A stretch of 64,000 bases of DNA from Pseudomonas sp. LRP2-20 (GTDB lineage Bacteria > Pseudomonadota > Gammaproteobacteria > Pseudomonadales > Pseudomonadaceae), in assembly GCF_024349685.1 (NCBI RefSeq), contig NZ_AP025944.1, positions 4,160,001 through 4,224,000 on the forward strand, in the 5' to 3' direction. The notes under the pieces are model-generated. The model was given only the letters and a program-made list of their open reading frames with translations. It was not told the origin of the DNA and searched no databases. The translations under genes were made by a program, and so were the position numbers. Shown in pieces: positions 36,401 through 44,234 of the stretch (positions within the stretch are counted from its first letter, which is position 1; the number at the start of each line of letters is the position of its first letter).

Positions 36401-38217
36401 AACAGAATGCCCTGCAGGCCTTGCCGCCGGCATTGGCCGAACTCGGTGAAATTCAATCGCTCGACTTGTCCCACAACCAGCTCGACCTGTCCCGGCAGGC
36501 CGATCTGGATATCCTCACGCGCCTGACCCAGCTCCAGCGCCTGAACCTGTCCAGCAGCCTGCAACAACTGGCTGTCAGCACCCTCGAGCGCCTGGCCAGC
36601 CTGCCACAGCTGAGCTTCTTCCAAGCCGACCTCAATACCCTGGCCTTCGGCGCAGAACACTTCCAGGCGTTGCAACGCTGGCCGAGCCTGACCCACCTCG
36701 AACTGGGCTGCAACGAGATTGCCCTGAGCGAAGCAAGCCGCGGCGCGCTGGCCGGCCTTGACCGGCTGCGCATGCTGTCGCTGCGCTACAACCCCCTGGA
36801 ACTGGCACCAGACATCACCGGCTGGACGGCGCTCGAACAGCTCGACCTGGAGCGCACGTCGATCGCCGACTGGCCTGCGGGGTTGACCGAGCTGATGGAT
36901 CAGCAGCCACTGAACCTGAGGGCCATCGACCTGAGCCTCAACGAGCTGAGCGATGCTCCCCAACTGCGCGACACAGCCTTCGCCCGGCGTATACGGGAAG
37001 GCCACGCTGAAATGACTTACTCCTTCGATGACAACCCATTCTCCGAGCAAGCCCTGCAGCGGCTTGACGAGGCCGGGCTGCCCGCGCTGCTCAACGACTC
37101 GGAAGACGAGGATTGGTCCACCGGCTGGCCCGGTGCGTTGCGTGCCCATCTGGCGCAGCTGTGGATGGACGAAAACTGGCAGCCGCTGTTCGACCTCTAC
37201 CAGCGCCTGCCCGGCACGGCCGACTATCAGCACCACAGGGCCGCGATGGACTTGCGCATGCGTCAGGTGTTGCAGACCTTGGTCACCGGAGCCGGCGAGC
37301 AGGCGGCAGGTAACGGTTTTGCCGAACTCCAGCAACAGATCAACGACCTGCTGCACGACGCCGCCACGCAATGCGTCGACCAGGCCAGCCTGCTGTTCCA
37401 GCAGGTGGAAACCGAAGTCACCCTGTGGCAGTCGGTATCCCGGGCCGCAGCTGATGCGAATGACGAACAGGCTGCGCTGGAAACCTTGGCCGGTGTCTAT
37501 CGCCAGCAGTTGCTCGACGCCCACATCGGCGACCTGTACAACGCCCGCAGGGCCAGGCGCACGGCCCTGGCCAATGCCCGCAGCCCGGCTCAGCGCGCGG
37601 CGGCCCCTGCCCTTTCAGCGCTCGACGACCTCGCCGATGCGCGACTGAGCGAGCCCGGCTTCCTGCTGGACGAGCTGGAAATGGCGCTCTACGCCCGCAT
37701 CCGCCTGCGGCAGCGGCTGCGCCTCCCGGCGCAACCTGACGGGATGCAGTTTGAATACCTCGCTCGCCTGAGCGATGCCACGCTCCAGCGCCTGGAACAG
37801 AGCGTGTGGTCCGCAGGTGCAGCGCCTCAGCTGGATCCATGGCTGGCTGCACAGCACTTCTGGCCGCGCTGGCTGCGCCGCTTGCGCCCGCAAGCGTTCC
37901 AGGCTTTCGAGCTGGAATGGGAAGGTGCCGCGGAGTATTTCGATACACTGAACGAAGCGGCACCCGCGGGTGCCTACAGCGGGCCAGCGGTGCCTGAACG
38001 CTACATCGCCCTGCTGGAAGCCGAGCTGGCAGAGATCAACTGGCGCCAGCAGGGCGTACTGCAACGCATTGACTTGTCCAGCGACAGCGCCCGGTACCAG
38101 CGAGCAGCCGATCTGCTGAAACACAGCCGTGACCAAGCGTTGCAGCAATTGATGCAGCAATTGACCCGCACCCTCAGCGAAGCCAACCCGCAGGCATTCT
38201 CCCCACACGCCGAATGA
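33436..38217 (+). CDS. Large LRR protein with dermonecrotic-toxin-like N-terminus and NEL-type E3 ubiquitin ligase C-terminus
   Basis: 1593 residues, the largest gene in the window. The N-terminal about 900 residues (from FIQQRMPAWLTASTPAQRKQL) resemble the DUF6543/dermonecrotic-toxin-like region common in Pseudomonas NEL proteins and contain a hydrophobic segment LLNLASFFVPGLAEAMLVVG near 390-410. Leucine-rich repeats follow at about 945-1175 (VRHLDLEQNALQALPPAL, IQSLDLSHNQLDL, LRMLSLRYNPLELAPDI, LRAIDLSLNELSDAP). The last about 380 residues form a NEL-like domain with CVD at 1313-1315, matching the CxD catalytic motif of IpaH/SspH ligases. These act inside eukaryotic cells. No secretion genes or chaperone are adjacent and no N-terminal signal peptide is visible. 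Flanking genes are housekeeping types on both sides, so it looks like a single-gene accessory insertion. Catalytic activity and secretion are inferred, not shown. Confidence 0.82.
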   Translation: MPHAPSPHLAFIQQRMPAWLTASTPAQRKQLEKRLRDSHRATHRLRQHLATLQAPEAFCRGPLEDALAHWFADRELPDVDRGWLWHAAQHRDMSWLEAAMLNFDENDSVKLYLSKDAPAATNLDAERFVKGVRNLDLGRRYQDHLAALLDTAAARALHRDQDRAAFAAELSLASLQGRLDQRGEALGEALLADSPVPARPVECNYLSLFDCRLNGPLVVRLQPQAAKETCLLYLPGHPAKALRQYPSLAALGQALTQMLWHDEQRRFFLRYVSHDQQLHFARRLRETLLPRFPYDTLQAGTPELEKGQHISWLSRVFPGPRQLWQATLDKNARLNWSATPWSRDCFAERARTALERKRQDAASIVVPTAQRDAQALWNSLEGWLQAGLNLLNLASFFVPGLAEAMLVVGAAQLIDEFLEGVEAANEGETDAAIAHLFEVFENLAQLAALGAAGHFVEPPGALHQWQRVGHGAAERLWHGGLQPFAQPRPWPADTLPGASGLYTWQGRHWWLHEGQAFALQAEPKGGWRLASATGMRHQPKLLGNGQGTWLLEHERPLAWRSPVLARRLGQASAGLDDSTLAQAMRSSGYDDGALRRLLHDHSPLPALLLDHLEAFGASAIAPVAAGDTAVLARDFPSVSPRARSEILATASAPDLARLRQSGRLPLRMAEQARLYLREGRLNRALRDLQQGTANVDRDRLVFANLPRLPGWSGDIRLELVEDGRLIELANAQGATTRRVLRSAGGYEPSDANGEILGNRDALLATLLRALPDSERNALKLNIHDTTGLRDALFALACKDREATARDLGMAPLRRMYNPPARLPGSQRLGYPLSGRGRGWLTADEVFDQLYPGGNLEERQLLRQRLQHEARQVPGGFHAMLERLLSEYRQLDHELQAWVDSAHAEQRAARDQLAQRIRRAWRRESPEAPTGAIDFVILEIDAAQVQALPNLSVTLPHVRDLHISGLAEHADAQLDGFLRAFPRVRHLDLEQNALQALPPALAELGEIQSLDLSHNQLDLSRQADLDILTRLTQLQRLNLSSSLQQLAVSTLERLASLPQLSFFQADLNTLAFGAEHFQALQRWPSLTHLELGCNEIALSEASRGALAGLDRLRMLSLRYNPLELAPDITGWTALEQLDLERTSIADWPAGLTELMDQQPLNLRAIDLSLNELSDAPQLRDTAFARRIREGHAEMTYSFDDNPFSEQALQRLDEAGLPALLNDSEDEDWSTGWPGALRAHLAQLWMDENWQPLFDLYQRLPGTADYQHHRAAMDLRMRQVLQTLVTGAGEQAAGNGFAELQQQINDLLHDAATQCVDQASLLFQQVETEVTLWQSVSRAAADANDEQAALETLAGVYRQQLLDAHIGDLYNARRARRTALANARSPAQRAAAPALSALDDLADARLSEPGFLLDELEMALYARIRLRQRLRLPAQPDGMQFEYLARLSDATLQRLEQSVWSAGAAPQLDPWLAAQHFWPRWLRRLRPQAFQAFELEWEGAAEYFDTLNEAAPAGAYSGPAVPERYIALLEAELAEINWRQQGVLQRIDLSSDSARYQRAADLLKHSRDQALQQLMQQLTRTLSEANPQAFSPHAE

Positions 38218-38413
38218 CCTGACAGAGCCAGCCCGTGCCCGGCGCGGGCTGCACCCGCCGGACCAGCCCCGCCCTCGACACGCCCCTGGCAAGCAGCTTG
38301 CAAGTCATCCACCGGGGCGGGGCGGCCACTGCGATTTCCTCAGGTCTTAGACAAAGCGGCGAATCGACGGCCTGCACCGTACTAGAGCCGAAGCGCTCAC
38401 CTTGCCCCATAAC

Positions 38414-38424
38414 TGGTCAGACCG
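38414..38424. promoter_or_regulatory. Putative FadR/GntR-family operator 1
   Basis: TGGTCAGACCG fits the TNGTNNNACNA pattern typical of FadR-subfamily regulators, apart from the last base. Two genes of that subfamily lie just downstream of dctA. Confidence 0.55.
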
Positions 38425-38488
38425 GTAAGGCCAAAATCCCTTGCAATGTCGGATTTTTCGCGGTTTTATGATCCGGCGCTGAACAAAC

Positions 38489-38499
38489 CGGTAAGACCA
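38489..38499. promoter_or_regulatory. Putative FadR/GntR-family operator 2
   Basis: CGGTAAGACCA is a second match to the same half-site arrangement (GGT-N3-ACCA), 72 bp before the dctA start. Both sites share the core GGT(C/A)AGACC. Confidence 0.55.
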
Positions 38500-38570
38500 C
38501 AATAATTAAGTCCTGCGCTCTTTCGCCCCGTGCGGCACCGAAGCAAGGACACCGATCTGAGATCCCTCCC

Positions 38571-39881
38571 ATGCTCAAATGGTGCTCGCGTTCGATCTTC
38601 CTGCAAGTCGTGCTTGGCCTTGCCCTCGGCATCGCCTGCGGCCTCAGCTTCCCCGACCTTTCCCTGCAGCTCAAACCCCTCGGCGACGGCTTCATCAAGC
38701 TGATCAAGATGCTCATCGGCCTGATCGTGTTCTGTGTGGTGGTCAGCGGCATTTCCGGCGCCGGCGACCTGAAGAAGGTCGGGCGCATCGGCCTGAAATC
38801 GGTGATCTACTTCGAAGTGCTGACCACCATCGCCCTGGTCATCGGCCTGGTGTTCGCCTTCAGCAGCGGCATCGGCAGCGGCGCCAACATCCACCTCGAC
38901 CAGCTGTCCAGCGCCGACGCCAGCAGCCTGGCCGAGCGCGGCCAGCACATCCATGGCGCCACGGCGTTCTTCATGGACCTGATCCCGACCTCGGTGATCG
39001 GTGCCTTCGCCGACAACAACATCCTCCAGGTGCTGCTGTTCTCGGTGCTGTTCGGCAGCGCCCTGAACCTGGTGGGCGAGTCGGCCGCCGGCATCTCGCG
39101 GCTGATCAACGAGCTGAGCCACGTGATCTTCCGCATCATGGGCATGATCGTGCGCCTGGCACCGATCGGTGTATTCGGTGCCATCGCCTTCACCACCAGC
39201 AAGTACGGCCTGGAGTCGCTGCAGCACCTGGGTGGCCTGGTGGCACTGTTCTACCTGACCTGCGCCGGCTTCGTGCTGATCGTCCTGGGCACCGTGATGC
39301 GCGTGTCGGGCCTGAAACTGCTGCCGTTCATCAAGTACCTGCGTGAAGAGCTGACCATCGTGCTCGGTACCGCGTCATCCGACGCGGTGCTGCCGCAGAT
39401 CATGCGCAAGCTGGAACACCTGGGCATTGGCAGCTCCACCGTCGGCCTGGTGATCCCCACCGGCTACTCGTTCAACCTCGATGGTTTCTCCATTTACCTG
39501 ACCCTGGCCATCGTGTTCATCGCCAACGCCACCGGCACGCCACTGGAAATGACCGACCTGCTGACCATCCTGCTGGTATCGCTGGTGACCTCCAAGGGCG
39601 CTCACGGCATCCCAGGCTCGGCGCTGGTGATCCTTGCCGCAACCCTGACTGCCGTGCCGGCGATCCCGGTGGTGGGCCTGGTGCTGGTGCTGGCGGTGGA
39701 CTGGTTCATGGGCATTGGCCGGGCACTGACCAACCTGATCGGCAACTGCGTGGCCACCGTGGCCATTGCCCGCTGGGAAAAGGACATCGACCTGGAACGT
39801 GCGCAGAACGTGCTCGATGGCAAACCCGGCTTCGCCCCTGCGCCACGCAAGCAAGCCACCCCCCATCAACAGGAATTCTGA
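38571..39881 (+). CDS. dctA: C4-dicarboxylate:cation symporter, DctA-like (DAACS family)
   Basis: 436 residues, about eight membrane helices plus re-entrant loops. Family signatures: LIGLIVFCVVVSGISG, LGTASSDAVLPQIMRKLE (serine-rich hairpin) and GYSFNLDGFSIYLTLA (the substrate/Na-binding NxDG region), then SKGAHGIPGSALVILAATL. It imports succinate, fumarate, malate or related dicarboxylates across the inner membrane. The adjacent GntR regulators suggest control by a substrate rather than by DctB/DctD, whose genes are absent here. A GGCCGGCG/CGCCGGCC hairpin (39890-39909) follows the stop. Confidence 0.88.
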   Translation: MLKWCSRSIFLQVVLGLALGIACGLSFPDLSLQLKPLGDGFIKLIKMLIGLIVFCVVVSGISGAGDLKKVGRIGLKSVIYFEVLTTIALVIGLVFAFSSGIGSGANIHLDQLSSADASSLAERGQHIHGATAFFMDLIPTSVIGAFADNNILQVLLFSVLFGSALNLVGESAAGISRLINELSHVIFRIMGMIVRLAPIGVFGAIAFTTSKYGLESLQHLGGLVALFYLTCAGFVLIVLGTVMRVSGLKLLPFIKYLREELTIVLGTASSDAVLPQIMRKLEHLGIGSSTVGLVIPTGYSFNLDGFSIYLTLAIVFIANATGTPLEMTDLLTILLVSLVTSKGAHGIPGSALVILAATLTAVPAIPVVGLVLVLAVDWFMGIGRALTNLIGNCVATVAIARWEKDIDLERAQNVLDGKPGFAPAPRKQATPHQQEF

Positions 39882-39925
39882 GCCCATGTGGCCGGCGCTG
39901 ACGCCGGCCCTTCCAGGAGCGAACC

Positions 39926-40630
39926 GTGATCAGCTCATCGACCGTCGTCAACTCAGTGGTGGAAAAACTGCGCCAGGCCCTGGCCCGTGGCCAGTGGCGC
40001 TCCGGCGACATGCTGCCCGGCCAGCGCGAACTGGCCGAGCAACTGGGCATCAGCCGCCCCAGCCTGCGCGAAGCCGTGACCGTGCTGGAAACCCTGGGCC
40101 TGGTGCGTGCGCTGCCAGGCAAGGGGGTGCTGGTGCTGGATGCCGAGGCAGCGACCCAGGACCCGACCAGCGAAAGCGCCGCAGCTGCGAGCCTGGCCGA
40201 TGTGCTGGAGCTGCGCTACACCCTCGAACCGTTCATCGTCGGCCTGGTCGCGCAATCGGCCAACAACCAGGACATCGGCCAGCTGCGCCTGACCCTGATG
40301 GACATGCGCGAGGCCCTGGAAGCCGATGACAGCGAAGCCGGGGTCAAGGCCTACATCGCGTTCCACGAGGCACTGTTCGCCCTGACCACCAACCCGATCT
40401 TCCAGAGCGTGGTGCAGCAGACCGGCAACGCGCTCAAGCAGAGCGCCAGCATGCTGCGCAACTCGCCCGAGCACCTGGCCGCGCGGCTCAAGGAAAACGA
40501 AGCCGTGGTGCGCGCCATTCGCGAGCGCAACAGCGCCCAGGCCAGCGCCCAGATGCGCCAGCACATCCTCGCCGAGGGCCAGCGCATGGGCATTCAACTC
40601 AACATCCCGGACGACCAGCCCGGCCAATGA
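39926..40630 (+). CDS. GntR-family regulator, FadR/FCD subfamily (first of two)
   Basis: 234 residues from a GTG start behind AGGAGCG. The N-terminal winged helix (LRQALARGQWRSGDMLPGQRELAEQLGISRPSLREAVTVLETLGLV) is followed by an FCD ligand domain (about 85-220: LADVLELRYTLEPFIVGLVAQ ... FHEALFALTTNPIFQSVVQQ, with the Asp/His metal pattern) and a C-terminal helix rich in Glu/Ala. It is probably the regulator of dctA, acting at the upstream operator-like sites. It is 44 bp after dctA and 16 bp before the second GntR gene. Confidence 0.9.
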   Translation: MISSSTVVNSVVEKLRQALARGQWRSGDMLPGQRELAEQLGISRPSLREAVTVLETLGLVRALPGKGVLVLDAEAATQDPTSESAAAASLADVLELRYTLEPFIVGLVAQSANNQDIGQLRLTLMDMREALEADDSEAGVKAYIAFHEALFALTTNPIFQSVVQQTGNALKQSASMLRNSPEHLAARLKENEAVVRAIRERNSAQASAQMRQHILAEGQRMGIQLNIPDDQPGQ

Positions 40631-40646
40631 CCCCAGGAGAGCGACC

Positions 40647-41327
40647 ATGACCGCCTGCGCCCACGCCGCCCCCCGCCTGCCTGCCCTGCTCGCCGCCGGC
40701 GAGACCCGCCTGTCGGCCGAGCAGATCTACCCGCGCCTGTTCGACGCGATCCTCGAACAGCGCCTGCCGCCCGGCAGCCTGTTGCCCGAACAGGCCCTGG
40801 GCAATGCCTTCGGGGTCAGCCGCACGGTGATCCGCCGGGTGCTCGGGCGCCTGTCGGACCAGCAAGTGGTGGTGCAGCGGCCCAGCCACACCGCCCACCT
40901 GGCCGCCCCCGACCCTGAGCAGGCACGCCAGGTGCTCAGCGCCCGGCGCCTGGCCGAAACCACCCTGATCAGCCTGGCCGCCCAGCGCGCCCGGCCGGCG
41001 CAGATCCGCCAACTGCGCCAGCTGGTCGAGCGCGAGCGCCAGCACCACGAACGCGGCGAACGCTGCGCCGCGATCCGCCTGGGGGGCGAGTTTCACCTCA
41101 AGCTCGCCCAGGTCGCGGCCAATGCACCGCTGGCGCGCTTTCTCAACGGCCTGGTGCCGATGACCTCATTGATCATCGCCCGCTATGAGTCGCCTTGCTG
41201 CGACCACTGCGCCTGGGAGGAACATGCGGCGATCATCGATGCCGTGGAAGCCGGTGATGGGGGGTCAGCGCTGGCGTTGATGCATGATCATCTCGACCGC
41301 CTGGAAGACAAGCTCGACCTCGAATGA
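40647..41327 (+). CDS. GntR-family regulator, FCD subfamily (second of two)
   Basis: 226 residues. The HTH (YPRLFDAILEQRLPPGSLLPEQALGNAFGVSRTVIRRVLGRLSDQQVV) and FCD domain (ETTLISLAAQRARPAQIRQLRQLVERERQHHERGE ... FHLKLAQVAANAPLARFLNGLVPMTSLI ... EEHAAIIDAVEAGD) are complete. The HTH ends RVLGRLSDQQVVVQRPSH and the metal-binding histidines of FCD are present. AGGAGAGCG precedes the ATG, 16 bp after the preceding regulator, so the two are co-transcribed. Targets unknown. Confidence 0.9.
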   Translation: MTACAHAAPRLPALLAAGETRLSAEQIYPRLFDAILEQRLPPGSLLPEQALGNAFGVSRTVIRRVLGRLSDQQVVVQRPSHTAHLAAPDPEQARQVLSARRLAETTLISLAAQRARPAQIRQLRQLVERERQHHERGERCAAIRLGGEFHLKLAQVAANAPLARFLNGLVPMTSLIIARYESPCCDHCAWEEHAAIIDAVEAGDGGSALALMHDHLDRLEDKLDLE

Positions 41328-41334
41328 CTCGGGG

Positions 41335-41440
41335 CCGCTCCCACAGGGCTGGGTGATCTCCCACAGGTACTGCGCTGAACCCGAGCATCGCGCGGCAGCT
41401 GTAGGAGCCGCGCTTGCCGGCGATGGGCTGCACAGCAGCC
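41335..41440. repeat. REP-derived repeat cluster
   Basis: It contains GGGCTGGGTGATCTCCCACA (41346-41365), the reverse complement of the repeat at about 20155-20179, next to a partial REP arm (GGGGCCGCTCCCACAG), and a degenerate hairpin CTGTAGGAGCCGCGCTTGCCG. Non-coding and probably without an independent role; part of the REP family scattered through the genome. Confidence 0.65.
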
Positions 41441-41500
41441 CCATGAGCACCGCCCTATACTCGGATAACCACCCAGCCTCTACCCCAGGGAGGCAGCCGA

Positions 41501-42565
41501 GTGAGCCCACGCCTATTGATTGTGCTGTGCCTTTTGCTGGCCATCACCGGCTGCGCCGGCAAACGCTCGCCTCCCCCGCCGCCTCCAGCGGTGCTCGATC
41601 CCGCCACCTGGCAGCGCATCGACCAGGAACTGATCGAGGCGTCGGTCGGCGCCGCCGGCTCTGCCAACGACTATGCCCGGCGTTCGATGCGGGTGTGGAA
41701 GGAGCAGGTGCAGCAACGTACCGAACAGGACTTCATCCCCTGGTTCACCGGCTACTGGACCCAACAATGGCTGACCATGAAAGTGGCCTGGTACAAGCTC
41801 GACAGCGGCGAGGGCCGCGAGCCTGCAGAAAAGCGCCTGGCGCTGTACCTGCAGGAGCAGTACCACGATCGAGTGATCGAACCGGTGGCCGAACAGATCA
41901 ACCCCGAGGGCATCCGCGATCGGGCCTGCGAGCTGTACGTGCAACTGCTCGGCCAGCAACTGCCGGCCATCATCCAGCGCTACCATGCCGCGCCCGAAGC
42001 ATTCAGCCAGCGCCTGAACCGCATCCCGGCGATCAACCTGGGGCCACCATCCGCCCGCAATGCCACGCTCTATCAGTTGCTGCGGGCCAAGTCGCTGGAG
42101 CAGCAGCCGGCCTGGCTGGCGTTGCGCGAGCACTTGCACAAGCAGGCCAGCAAAGGCCCCGGGAAAACGGATGTGAGCTTGTCGTCCGTGGCGAACAATG
42201 CCAGTGAAAAACTCGGTGCCACCCTGGCGCCGCGCGGTATCGCCAGCGCCGTGGCCAGCGCGGTGGGCAAGGTGGCCGGGGCGATGATCTCGATTGCAGC
42301 GACCGGCTACGGGATCATGACCCATAACCGTGACCAGCCAGAGATGGTCGAGCAATTGCGGGTCATCCTCAACGTCGCACTCAACCAGGAATGGCAGGAG
42401 CTGATGGAGAACCGCCAGAGCGGCGCGCTGGCGGGGGTGTACTACTTGTCAGGGCAGGTCGAGGACAGCCTGCTGGCCACCGCACCACAGCCGTCCATCG
42501 AGCAGCAGGCGCAACAGCGCCAAGCGCCAGCACCACAGGAACCCTTGCTGATTCGCCTGCCTTAG
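41501..42565 (+). CDS. Predicted lipoprotein of unknown function
   Basis: 354 residues from a GTG start behind GGGAGG. A lipoprotein signal with lipobox LAITGC (Cys18) is followed by a proline run (RSPPPPPPAVLDP), which is often a tether. The mature part is soluble and mostly helical, then there is a hydrophobic segment at about 245-268 (GIASAVASAVGKVAGAMISIAATGYGIMTH) that could be a membrane-contacting or amphipathic helix. The C-terminus is Gln/Pro-rich. I do not recognise the family. It is isolated between repeat-rich spacers. Confidence 0.8.
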   Translation: MSPRLLIVLCLLLAITGCAGKRSPPPPPPAVLDPATWQRIDQELIEASVGAAGSANDYARRSMRVWKEQVQQRTEQDFIPWFTGYWTQQWLTMKVAWYKLDSGEGREPAEKRLALYLQEQYHDRVIEPVAEQINPEGIRDRACELYVQLLGQQLPAIIQRYHAAPEAFSQRLNRIPAINLGPPSARNATLYQLLRAKSLEQQPAWLALREHLHKQASKGPGKTDVSLSSVANNASEKLGATLAPRGIASAVASAVGKVAGAMISIAATGYGIMTHNRDQPEMVEQLRVILNVALNQEWQELMENRQSGALAGVYYLSGQVEDSLLATAPQPSIEQQAQQRQAPAPQEPLLIRLP

Positions 42566-42573
42566 TCTCCTGC

Positions 42574-42673
42574 ATCGGCCTCTTCGCGGCTAAAGCCGCT
42601 CCCACAGGATTGCCACTGCAGCAAGGGCCTGCGCAGTTCCTGTGGGAGCGGCTTTAGCCGCGAAGAGGCCAGA
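42574..42673. repeat. Head-to-head REP pair
   Basis: REP arms at 42574-42608 and 42639-42673, in opposite orientation, sharing TTCGCGGCTAAAGCCGCTCC and a CCCACAGG tail. They lie between the convergent lipoprotein and PACE efflux genes, where they can form a long stem and act as a bidirectional end signal. Confidence 0.88.
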
Positions 42674-42683
42674 CCTGCCAGCA

Positions 42684-43112
42684 TCAGGCAGTGGCCATGG
42701 CCGAAGTCGGCAGGCCAAAGATCCGGTCGAACGCCCAGTTGTAGGCAAAGGTGTAGCACGGGATCAGAATGATGAACGCCAGGTCCACCAGAAACGCCTC
42801 CACCAGGCTCATGTCCAACCACCAGGCGATCAGCGGAATCAAGTAGACCACCAAGGTCAGCTGGAAGCCGACAGCATGCGCCACTCGCCGTGCCACGCTG
42901 CGTCCACGTGTGGCCTGACGGCTCTCCCAGTACTCGAACAGGCTGTTGTAGATCAGGTTCCAGAGCATGGCGATGGAGGTGATCATCACTGCCAGCGGCC
43001 CGGTGTGCGACGCCTGGGTGTCCGACAGGTAGGCCAGCCCGAGCGTCGACATGCACAGGCCGATCAGTTCATAAAAGGTCACGTAGACCAGTTTGCGTTT
43101 GATGCCCTGCAC
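42684..43112 (-). CDS. PACE-family (proteobacterial antimicrobial compound efflux) transporter
   Basis: 142 residues from a GTG start behind TGAGGTAACCC. Four membrane helices arranged as two repeated pairs (bacterial transmembrane pair domains). Repeat 1 contains KRKLVYVTFYELIGLCMSTLG and WNLIYNSLFEYWE; repeat 2 contains FQLTLVVYLIPLIAWWL and PCYTFAYNWAFDRIFG. These W/Y-N-x-x-(F/Y)-(E/D) ends are the PACE signature. Relatives export chlorhexidine, acriflavine or short diamines. The divergent LysR gene 100 bp away is its probable regulator. Confidence 0.88.
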   Translation of the reverse strand: MQGIKRKLVYVTFYELIGLCMSTLGLAYLSDTQASHTGPLAVMITSIAMLWNLIYNSLFEYWESRQATRGRSVARRVAHAVGFQLTLVVYLIPLIAWWLDMSLVEAFLVDLAFIILIPCYTFAYNWAFDRIFGLPTSAMATA

Positions 43113-43212
43113 GGGTTACCTCATGTGTCGCAATACAATGAGGCGCAAGGATGATTCAATCCGCTTGACAGGAAAAGTCAGCAGCTTTCAGATTGACTGA
43201 CAGGAGGCTGCC

Positions 43213-44091
43213 ATGAATTTTTCCAGCGACAACATCCAGCTGTTTCTCGCCGTGCTCGACCGCGGTTCGTTTTCCGCCGCCGCCCGCGCCCTGCAGCGCG
43301 TGCCCTCGGCAGTCAGCATGGGCATCGGCAACCTTGAAGCCGAACTGGGCTACCCCCTGTTCGAGCGCGGCCCACGCGAAGTCCGCGCCACCGCCCAGGC
43401 CCTGGCCCTGGAACCCCATGCGCGGCTGATCGCCGAACAGCTGGGCTTGCTGCAAGTGCACGCGCTGGAGCTGTCCCAAGGCCTGGAAAGCAACCTGACC
43501 CTGGCCGTGGTCCCCGATATCGACCATCGTCCGCTGCTGGCGGCCATTGCCAGCCTCGGCGCACGCTACCCGCTGCTCGACATCCAGCTGCTCAGCGCCC
43601 CTCAGGAAGAAGCCCTGCACCTGCTCGACATTGGCCGCGCCGACCTGTGCCTGGCCTTCGCCGGCCTGCAGGTCGATGCCCGCCGCAGCTTCCAGCACGT
43701 CGGCATGGAGTCGCTGGTGGCCACCTTGTCGCCGGCCCACCCGGCCCTGCTCGAAGGCCGTATCCACTACCTCGAGGACCTGGTCAATGTGCGCCAGATC
43801 CTGGTCCGCAGCCGAGACCTGCCGCTGCTCGACCCGCGCCCGCTGATCGGCGCCACGCACTGGTCCACCGACAGTTTCGACCTGGCCTTGCAAATGGTCG
43901 AAGCCGGCCTCGGCTGGGGTGACCTGCCACTGGCCCGCGTGGCGCCGCTGGTCGATGCCGGGCGCCTGGTGCGCCTGCAATTTCGCAACACCCGCAACGA
44001 ACTGCAGCTGCCGATCCATGCCTTGTGGCGCAAGCAGCAACCGCTGCGCCAGGGCGCACGCCTGCTGATCGACCTGCTAGCCGCCGGCTAG
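43213..44091 (+). CDS. LysR-family transcriptional regulator
   Basis: 292 residues: HTH at about 2-60 (FSSDNIQLFLAVLDRGSFSAAARALQRVPSAVSMGIGNLEAELGYPLFER) and a substrate-binding domain from about 90. AGGAGGCTGCC precedes the ATG. It is divergent from the PACE efflux gene; the 100-bp spacer should contain both promoters and a T-N11-A type LysR site. LysR-type regulators beside PACE genes are common, and it probably activates the exporter in response to its substrate (inference). Confidence 0.92.
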   Translation: MNFSSDNIQLFLAVLDRGSFSAAARALQRVPSAVSMGIGNLEAELGYPLFERGPREVRATAQALALEPHARLIAEQLGLLQVHALELSQGLESNLTLAVVPDIDHRPLLAAIASLGARYPLLDIQLLSAPQEEALHLLDIGRADLCLAFAGLQVDARRSFQHVGMESLVATLSPAHPALLEGRIHYLEDLVNVRQILVRSRDLPLLDPRPLIGATHWSTDSFDLALQMVEAGLGWGDLPLARVAPLVDAGRLVRLQFRNTRNELQLPIHALWRKQQPLRQGARLLIDLLAAG

Positions 44092-44234
44092 CCCACCGTC
44101 CGTCGACCTGAGGCAAAGAAAATAAGTAAGTGTTTCAACCTTTTACCGGCCGCGCCGATATCCCAGAGGACAGGACCCGCCATCGCGCCACAAGCGCCTG
44201 GCGCCCTCCCCTCAATGGCTCAAGGTCTCGAAAC

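Larger units (their letters stand above)
38218..38570. promoter_or_regulatory. 353-bp control region upstream of dctA
   Basis: No gene. The first half is GC-rich and includes the NEL gene's likely end signals (CCCGTGCCCGGCGCGGG). The second half is AT-richer and contains two GntR-type operator-like sequences (38414-38424 and 38489-38499), listed separately, with the dctA promoter presumably between or next to them. Confidence 0.6.

Noticed and set aside
36013..37524. 503-codon minus-strand frame inside the NEL gene
   Set aside because: Antisense to the LRR/NEL coding sequence, whose repeats make a periodic mirror frame; no ribosome-binding site.
41284..42207. 307-codon frame overlapping the lipoprotein gene
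   Set aside because: It runs out of the GntR gene end and through repeats; the GTG-started lipoprotein frame has signal peptide and ribosome-binding site and explains the region.
42574..42673. Repeated palindromes considered as CRISPR repeats
   Set aside because: Only two inverted arms per locus with short unrelated spacers; these are REP pairs, not direct repeats with regular spacers, and there are no cas genes.
44130..44234. 35-codon N-terminal extension of the dCache chemoreceptor
   Set aside because: The extension is not hydrophobic and would precede the signal anchor; chemoreceptors of this class begin at MNLKF-like N-termini.
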